Assembly: GCF_003937945.1 (NCBI RefSeq)
Contig: NZ_RSEC01000046.1
Coordinates: 124,001-188,000, forward strand
From: Amycolatopsis eburnea
GTDB taxonomy: Bacteria > Actinomycetota > Actinomycetes > Mycobacteriales > Pseudonocardiaceae
Direction of reading: 5' to 3'
Length of the DNA: 64,000 bases
Shown one piece after another: positions 17,401-64,000 of this stretch. The notes under the pieces are model-generated. The model saw nothing but the letters and a program-made list of their open reading frames with translations, made no database searches and had not been told where the DNA came from. Position 1 is the first letter of the stretch, and each line of letters starts with the position of its first letter. Both the position numbers and the translations under genes were made by a program.

Positions 17401-20400
17401 TCGGTGACCCACTCGGCGACGCGCGCGCCGAAGCCTTCTTCGGCGCCGGTGACCAGCACGGTGCCGTGCGGGCGCCACGGTTCGGCGGCGCCCCCGGCCG
17501 CGGCATGCACGAGACGCCGCGCGAAGAGGCCGGACGCGCGGACGGCGACCTGGTCCTCCGGGCCGCCGAGCGCGGCGGCGAACCGGGCGGCGGCCCGCTC
17601 GTCGAGCGTCTCCGGCAGGTCGATCAGGCCGCCCCAGGCCCGCGGGTACTCCAGCGCGAGGACCCGCCCGGCACCCCAGAGCGCGGCACGGGCGGGGTCG
17701 GCGAGCGGGTCGGAGCGGCCGACGGATACGGCGCCGCGGGTGACCGCCCACAGCGGCACGACCGGATCCGCTTCGGCGAGGAATTCGACCAGTGCGGCCG
17801 TCGTGGTGAAGGTCGTCCCGTCCAGGTCCAGGAAGGAGACGACGCCGGTGTGCTCGCCGAGTCCTTCCCGGAGCACCTCGACCGGGTCGGCGTCGGGCGC
17901 CACCACCAGGCGGTCGGCCTCGAAGGGGACGTCGAGACCTTCGGGGACGAGCGCGAGCCAGCGCCCGGTCGCGGATGTCCCGTCGGGCAACGGCTTCCAC
18001 GTGACGCGGTAACGCCAGCCGTCCACAGCGGACTGCTCGCCGCGGCGGCGGCGCCACGACGACAGCGCGGGCAGCACGCGGGTGAGCGCGTCCTCTTCGA
18101 CGTCGAGGGTGGTGCTGAGCGCGGCGAAATCGGCGTCGTCGACCGCGGTCCAGAACTCGGCCTCGGCCGGGTCCGCGGTCCTCGCCTCAGCGGGCTCGGG
18201 CCAGTAGTTCTCGTGCTGGAAGGCGTACGTCGGCAGCGGGACGATCCGCGCGCCCTCGGCGAGGAAGGTCGTCCAGTCCGGGCTGACCCCGCGGACGTGC
18301 GCTTTGGCCACCGACGTCAGGAACCGGTCGAGGCCGCCGTCGGTGCGGCGCAGCGTGCCGGTGACGACCGCGCGGGCACCGGCGTCCTCGGCGATCTCCT
18401 GCAGCGGGACGTTGAGCACGGGGTGCGAGCTGATCTCCAGGAACGCCTGGTACTGCAAGGAAAGCAGTTCGCGGATGGCCTCCTCGAACCGGACGCGCTG
18501 CCGCAGGTTTCGGTACCAGTAACCGGCGTCCATCCGGGTCGTGTCGAGCCACTCGCCGTCCACAGTGGAGAAGAACGGGATCTCCGACTGCCGCGGCCGC
18601 AGCCCGGCCAGCGCCGCGGTCAGCTCGTCTTCGATCAGCTCGACGTGCGCGGAGTGCGAGGCGTAGTCGACGTCGATGCGGCGGGCCCGCAGGCCGGCTT
18701 CGGCCAGCTCGGCCAGGAACTCCTCCCCCGCCGCCGGGTCGCCGGCGACGACGACGGACGACGGGCTGTTGGCCACCGCGACCGACAGCCTGCCCCCGAA
18801 CCGGGCGAGGCGGGCTTCGACGTCGGCGGCGGGCACCGAGGCCGACAGCATGATCCCGGCCCCGGCGAGGCGTCGCGCGATGGCCTGGCTGCGCAGGGCG
18901 ACGACGCGGGCGGCGTCGTCGAGGCCGAGCGCGCCGGACACGCAGGCCGCGGCGATCTCGCCCTGGGAGTGGCCGACGACGGCGTCCGGGGTGATCCCGT
19001 GGGCCTGCCACAGCGCGGCGAGGGCGACCATCACGGCGAAGGACGCGGGCTGCACGACGTCGACGCGATCGAGCGGAGCCGCACCACGCAGGACGTCGGT
19101 CAGCGACCAGTCGATGTACGGGGAGAGCGCGGCCTCGCACTCGGCGATGCGGGCGGCGAACACCGGCGACTCGTCGAGCAGCCGGGCCCCCATCCCCGCC
19201 CACTGCGCGCCCTGGCCGGGGAAGACGAACACGACCCGGCCGTCGATGTCGGCGACGCCGGTGGTGACCGCCGGGCCGGGGGTACCGGCGGCGAGCGCCG
19301 CGAGGTCGTCGCGCGGGTCCTCGGCGACGATGACGGCCCGGTGGTCGAGCGCGGCCCGCGACTTCGCCAGCGACCACGCCACGTCGGCCGCCGAAGCGTC
19401 GCCGGAGTCGAGGTGGTCACGCAGGCGGGCGGCCTGCGCGGCGAGCGCGGCTTCGGTGCGCCCGGCCACGACGAACGCCCGCACCCCGGGCCGGGCCTCG
19501 GTGTCCGGGCGCTCGGCGGGTTCGGGCTGTTCGAGGATGACGTGGGCGTTGGTGCCGCTGATGCCGAACGACGACACCGCCGAACGGCGGACGCGGCCGG
19601 TTTCGGGCCACGGCGTGTGCTCGGTGACGACCTCGACGGCACCCGCCGTCCAGTCCACATGGGACGAGGGCTCGTCGAGGTGCACCGACTTGGGCACGAC
19701 GCCGTGGCGCATGGCCTGCACCATCTTGATCACGCCCGCGACGCCCGCGGCCGCCTGGGTGTGCCCGATGTTGGACTTGACCGACCCCAGCAGCAGCGGC
19801 GTCGACCGGCCCTTGCCGTAGGTCGCGAGGAGGCTCTGCGCCTCGATCGGGTCGCCGAGGGGCGTGCCGGTGCCGTGCCCTTCGACGACGTCCACATCGG
19901 ACACCGTGAGCCCGGAAGTGCCGAGCGCCTGGCGGATCACCCGCTGCTGCGACGGTCCGTTGGGCGCGGTGAGACCGTTGGACGCGCCGTCCTGGTTGAC
20001 CGCCGAACCGCGCAGCACCGCGAGGACTTCGTGGCCGTTGCGGCGCGCGTCCGAGAGCCGCTCCAGCAGGACGAGGCCGACGCCTTCGGCCCAGCCGACG
20101 CCGTCGGCGGACTCGGCGTAGGACTTGCACCGCCCGTCGCGGGCGAGGCCGCCCTGCGCCGAGAAGTCCACAAAGGACCCCGGGGTGGCCATGATCGTGA
20201 CGCCACCGGCGATCGCCAGTTCGCAGTCCCCCGCCCGCAGCGCTTGCGCCGCCCAGTGCATCGCCACCAGCGACGACGAGCACGCCGTGTCGATCGTGAC
20301 GGCCGGGCCTTCCAGGCCGAGGGTGTAGGAAACGCGGCCGGACAGCACGCTGCCCGCGGTGCCGACCCCGAGGAAGCCCAGCGCTTCTTCCGGGAACCGC

Positions 20401-20885
20401 GCGCCCTGGCCGTAGTCGTGGTACATCACGCCGGCGAAGACGCCCGTTTTGCTGCCACGCAGCGAAAGCGGGTCGAGGCCGGCGCGTTCGATCACCTCCC
20501 AGGAGACCTCGAGGAGGTGACGCTGCTGCGGGTCCATGGCCAGCGCCTCGCGCGGGGAGATGCCGAAGAGGCCAGGATCGAAGCGGCCCGCATGGTCGAG
20601 AAAACCGCCTTCACGAACGTACGAACGTCCTCTTTCATCGCCGAACAGACCTCCCAGGTCCCAGCCCCGGTCTTCCGGGAACGCTCCGATGCCGTCGCCG
20701 CCGTCGAGCACGAGCTCCCACAGCCCCTCGGGCGAGGTGACCCCGCCCGGGTAGCGGCAGGCCATCGACACGATCGCGACGGGTTCCGGCTCCGCCGTTT
20801 CGAGCTCCTCGACGCGCTTGCGCGTCTTGGCCAGGTCGGCGGTGACCCACTTCAGGTACTCGACGAGCTTCTTGTCCTCGGTCAT
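11448..20885 (-). CDS. PKS-3: bimodular type I polyketide synthase
   Basis: 3145 residues, two modules. The ATG at 20883-20885 lies 7 bases after the PKS-2 stop, with GAGG 5 bases upstream inside the PKS-2/PKS-3 junction, so translation is probably coupled. The N-terminal docking helix (residues 1-30, LVEYLKWVTADLAKTRKRV) is of the same class as in PKS-4. Module 3.1: KS (31-450, Cys 202), AT (from about 548, methylmalonyl type), dead KR (about 1141-1215), ACP (Ser 1396). Module 3.2: KS (from 1454, Cys 1616), AT (from about 1958), DH (from about 2304, His 2338), KR (about 2719, Tyr 2866), ACP (Ser 3030). The C-terminus carries a helical docking tail ending DDGELFRLIDSELG. No thioesterase, so the chain passes on to another protein. 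Confidence 0.97.
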   Translation of the reverse strand: MTEDKKLVEYLKWVTADLAKTRKRVEELETAEPEPVAIVSMACRYPGGVTSPEGLWELVLDGGDGIGAFPEDRGWDLGGLFGDERGRSYVREGGFLDHAGRFDPGLFGISPREALAMDPQQRHLLEVSWEVIERAGLDPLSLRGSKTGVFAGVMYHDYGQGARFPEEALGFLGVGTAGSVLSGRVSYTLGLEGPAVTIDTACSSSLVAMHWAAQALRAGDCELAIAGGVTIMATPGSFVDFSAQGGLARDGRCKSYAESADGVGWAEGVGLVLLERLSDARRNGHEVLAVLRGSAVNQDGASNGLTAPNGPSQQRVIRQALGTSGLTVSDVDVVEGHGTGTPLGDPIEAQSLLATYGKGRSTPLLLGSVKSNIGHTQAAAGVAGVIKMVQAMRHGVVPKSVHLDEPSSHVDWTAGAVEVVTEHTPWPETGRVRRSAVSSFGISGTNAHVILEQPEPAERPDTEARPGVRAFVVAGRTEAALAAQAARLRDHLDSGDASAADVAWSLAKSRAALDHRAVIVAEDPRDDLAALAAGTPGPAVTTGVADIDGRVVFVFPGQGAQWAGMGARLLDESPVFAARIAECEAALSPYIDWSLTDVLRGAAPLDRVDVVQPASFAVMVALAALWQAHGITPDAVVGHSQGEIAAACVSGALGLDDAARVVALRSQAIARRLAGAGIMLSASVPAADVEARLARFGGRLSVAVANSPSSVVVAGDPAAGEEFLAELAEAGLRARRIDVDYASHSAHVELIEDELTAALAGLRPRQSEIPFFSTVDGEWLDTTRMDAGYWYRNLRQRVRFEEAIRELLSLQYQAFLEISSHPVLNVPLQEIAEDAGARAVVTGTLRRTDGGLDRFLTSVAKAHVRGVSPDWTTFLAEGARIVPLPTYAFQHENYWPEPAEARTADPAEAEFWTAVDDADFAALSTTLDVEEDALTRVLPALSSWRRRRGEQSAVDGWRYRVTWKPLPDGTSATGRWLALVPEGLDVPFEADRLVVAPDADPVEVLREGLGEHTGVVSFLDLDGTTFTTTAALVEFLAEADPVVPLWAVTRGAVSVGRSDPLADPARAALWGAGRVLALEYPRAWGGLIDLPETLDERAAARFAAALGGPEDQVAVRASGLFARRLVHAAAGGAAEPWRPHGTVLVTGAEEGFGARVAEWVTESGAEVVTEIPGDRPLTAVLHTAGMTGDPGAWTTAVQLDAALAGTDLEAFVLFTSVSAVWGAEGQRDRAAVDTGLEALARHRRDRGRTATAVAWSAWEGTGVAEDEETAGFLRARGLRPLPVEQALLALGQAVAHDDTAVVLADVHWDRFVPAITSRRDGTLLGELPEVRALADTGAGDVTAASGLLGRLREADPRERETLLLDLVREQVAGLLGYAGAAAVEPRRPFKELGFDSLTSVELRNRINAATGLTLPSTLVFDHPRPDAVARLLATELLGDDDPAAAPAVTGAVDGDPIVVVGMSCRYPGGVRSPEDLWRLVADGTDAITEFPGDRGWDLLGLRDGASYVHEGGFVDGVANFDAGFFGISPREALAMDPQQRQLLEVAWELFERAGVDPEGLRGSTTGVYVGGSGNGYTPPPELAGHLLTGAATSVLSGRISYLFGLEGPSVTVDTACSSSLVALHMAARALASGECSLAVAGGVTVMATPSAFVEFSYQGGLAPDGRCRSFAETAGGTGWSEGTGLLLLERLSDARRNGHQPLAVLRGTAVNSDGASNGLTAPNGPSQQRVIRQALANAGLSTSDVDAVEAHGTGTSLGDPIEAQALLATYGQDRQEPLLLGSIKSNLGHAQSAAGVAGVIKMIEALRHGVLPKTVHLDEPTSQVDWTAGAISLLTEQRPWPETGRPRRGAVSSFGVSGTNAHVILEQAEDTEISEASVTGPVPVLLSARTPERLAAQAARIADFVATQPDLTDLAAALATTRTHFEHRTAVVAADRDELLAGLREIGGPTLAGPDGKLAVLFAGQGSQHLGMGRELAATYPVFADALDAVLAHLDVELDRPLREVMHGDDASLLDQTQYAQAAIFAFEVALFRLLESWGITPDLLAGHSVGEIAAAHVAGVFSLAGACRLVAARGRLMQALPPGGAMLSVVASEEEVAPLLGDDVVIAAVNGPRSVVVSGTEAAVLAVGEHFAKTKRLAVSHAFHSPLIEPALDEFGRVVAGLELEAPSIPIVSTVAGEADFTSPEYWVRQAREAVRFADAVTTLASAGVTAFLDVGPDGVAAAMAAENLTGGEVVAAVRDEPRTLVTALTRLHHARVPVDWAKFFGGGRPVALPTYPFAPDRYWPEGFHGAHGDLRLSGLHSAEHPLLGAGVALPESGGFLFTGALSPQLQPWLADHTVDGVIVFPEAGFVELAVRAGDEVGCDLLEELTVEVPLTLPPVGGVHAQVVVGPEGTGGTRELTIWTRPEGEGEQPWTRTAAGRLAPGASEPAVDPAWPPAAVELALDGFYDDHAQVGAAFRGLQAAWRSGDDVFAEVALPASRQDDAFGLHPALLDAALQAVTLLDLPLRPATGWTRFALHASGAAAARVHLRRTEDTIALTLTDLGGALVASAEAVSFGEAAAPRQQGHDSLFHLEWTPLPSAEPSGRRFVVFGEDATDLADDAVVVVPVDTSGDPVTATHRATTQVLEQLQSFLATDVQVVFQTGEGPAAAAVQGLVRAAQSENPGRFLLVEGDAVDAAVASGEPQVSVRDGVPHRARLVRAPAADRPAPGIGNPDGTVLVTGGTGGLGRLLARHLVTHHGVRHLLLAGRRGLGSAGAAELVNELKGLGADVRVAACDTADREDVADLLSGIPEGHPLTAVVHAAGVLDDGVVGSLTPARLKKVLRPKVDGAWHLHELTRDLDLAAFVLYSSASGLLGGVGQGNYAAANSFLDALASARRAEGLPAVSLAWGPWAQEDGMAGTLADVDAQRLAKSGLRRFTPEEGLALFDTALASPAAVVVPVGLDLAVLRGHIVPPVLGDLVPKTRRTARIDADGVRSFVSRLGELAPDARDRELLDLVRELAASVLGHGSPAAIDPDTGFTEIGFDSLTVVELRNRLGYATGLTLPATVLFDHPNPRVLSAHLLSLLSPEPVDASAQVLSSLSHFEALVSDPSLAPETVGVLTTRLRSLLDRLDGPSEFLESLDSADDGELFRLIDSELGTD
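11690..16527 (-). other. PKS-3 module 3.2: KS-AT(malonyl)-DH-KR-ACP
   Basis: The KS (Cys codon 16038-16040) has the loop motif GGSGNGYTPP. The AT has GHSVGEIAAAH and VSHAFHS, so malonyl. The DH keeps the catalytic His in DHTVDGVIVFP (His codon 13872-13874), with Pro-Glu instead of the common Pro-Gly, and keeps HPALLDAAL; it is probably active. The KR has TGGTGGLG, LDD and Tyr codon 12288-12290 (GQGNYAAAN), B-type, consistent with an E double bond. ACP Ser codon 11796-11798. Unlike modules 2.1, 2.4 and 2.5, its DH-KR junction has no ALSRESA palindromes. Confidence 0.92.
16575..20793 (-). other. PKS-3 module 3.1: KS-AT(methylmalonyl)-dead KR-ACP
   Basis: The KS (Cys codon 20280-20282) has the loop motif VMYHDYG. 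The AT reads GHSQGEIAAAC, VVALRS and YASHS (about 18650-18670), the methylmalonyl-CoA signature, one of only two such ATs here. The KR has a structural half, but its NADPH motif is TGAEEGFG in place of TGGTGxLG, the middle is shortened, and the Tyr/Asn segment reads GQRDRAAVDTG, so both are lost. ACP Ser codon 16698-16700. Expected product: alpha-methyl beta-ketoacyl chain. Confidence 0.92.
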
Positions 20886-20892
20886 GACGGCC

Positions 20893-46056
<25,164 letters not shown>

Positions 46057-46083
46057 GTGTCAGCTCCGTAGGTTCATCGGGGG
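46057..46083 (-). promoter_or_regulatory. Short PKS-1/PKS-2 intergenic gap with ribosome binding site
   Basis: Only 27 bases separate the PKS-1 stop (46084-46086) from the PKS-2 start. GGAG at 46064-46067 on the minus strand, 7 bases before the ATG, fixes the PKS-2 start. There is no room for a promoter or terminator, so the genes are read from one transcript. Confidence 0.8.

Positions 46084-64000
<17,917 letters not shown>

Overview
The window is a very GC-rich actinomycete segment, almost wholly a modular type I polyketide synthase (PKS) locus. Long GC-rich coding, strong GC bias at codon position 3 and type I assembly-line enzymes point to an actinomycete. The large perfect intergenic inverted repeats resemble, from memory, dispersed repeats of Amycolatopsis; that genus is an inference, not shown by a marker gene. 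I could not match the cluster to a known product with confidence.

Layout. Four giant PKS genes lie on the minus strand. In transcription order they are PKS-1 (46084-64000, upstream end outside the window), PKS-2 (20893-46056), PKS-3 (11448-20885) and PKS-4 (1-7761, downstream end outside the window). PKS-1, -2 and -3 are separated by 27 and 7 bases and look like one operon. Between PKS-3 and PKS-4 sits a plus-strand cassette: a family 1 glycosyltransferase (8195-9592) and a two-gene drug-export ABC transporter (9589-10560 and 10550-11317), all overlapping by a few bases. The cassette is divergent from PKS-4 across a 433-base intergenic region and convergent with PKS-3 across a 130-base region that holds two strong hairpins.

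Chemistry read from the domains (M = malonyl-type AT, MM = methylmalonyl-type AT): 1.0 partial KR-ACP; 1.1 KS-AT(MM-like)-KR(A-type)-ACP; 1.2 KS-AT(M)-KR(B)-ACP; 1.3 KS-AT(M)-dead KR-ACP; 1.4 KS-AT(M)-KR(B)-ACP; 2.1 KS-AT(M)-dead DH-KR(B)-ACP; 2.2 KS-AT(M)-DH-ER-KR-ACP; 2.3 KS-AT(M)-KR(B)-ACP; 2.4 and 2.5 KS-AT(M)-DH-KR-ACP; 3.1 KS-AT(MM)-dead KR-ACP; 3.2 KS-AT(M)-DH-KR-ACP; 4.1 KS-AT(M)-dead DH-ACP with no KR; 4.2 KS-AT(M)-KR-(cut). No loading module, thioesterase, regulator or sugar-biosynthesis gene is present. The predicted intermediate is a polyol with one ketone, followed by a conjugated diene next to an alpha-methyl ketone and a further alkene. The product is probably a large glycosylated macrolide or polyol, exported by the ABC pair.

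Most unusual features: (i) nine perfect palindromes built on GCACTTTCACGTGAAAGTGC, in four clusters, lie inside PKS reading frames and all read ALSRESA or a close variant; (ii) a KS active-site-loop motif tracks the oxidation state left by the preceding module, except around PKS-4; (iii) module 4.1 keeps a broken DH but has no KR; (iv) a single TTA codon lies in a patch of atypical codons at the AT specificity motif of module 1.4; (v) the glycosyltransferase has Leu where the catalytic His is expected.
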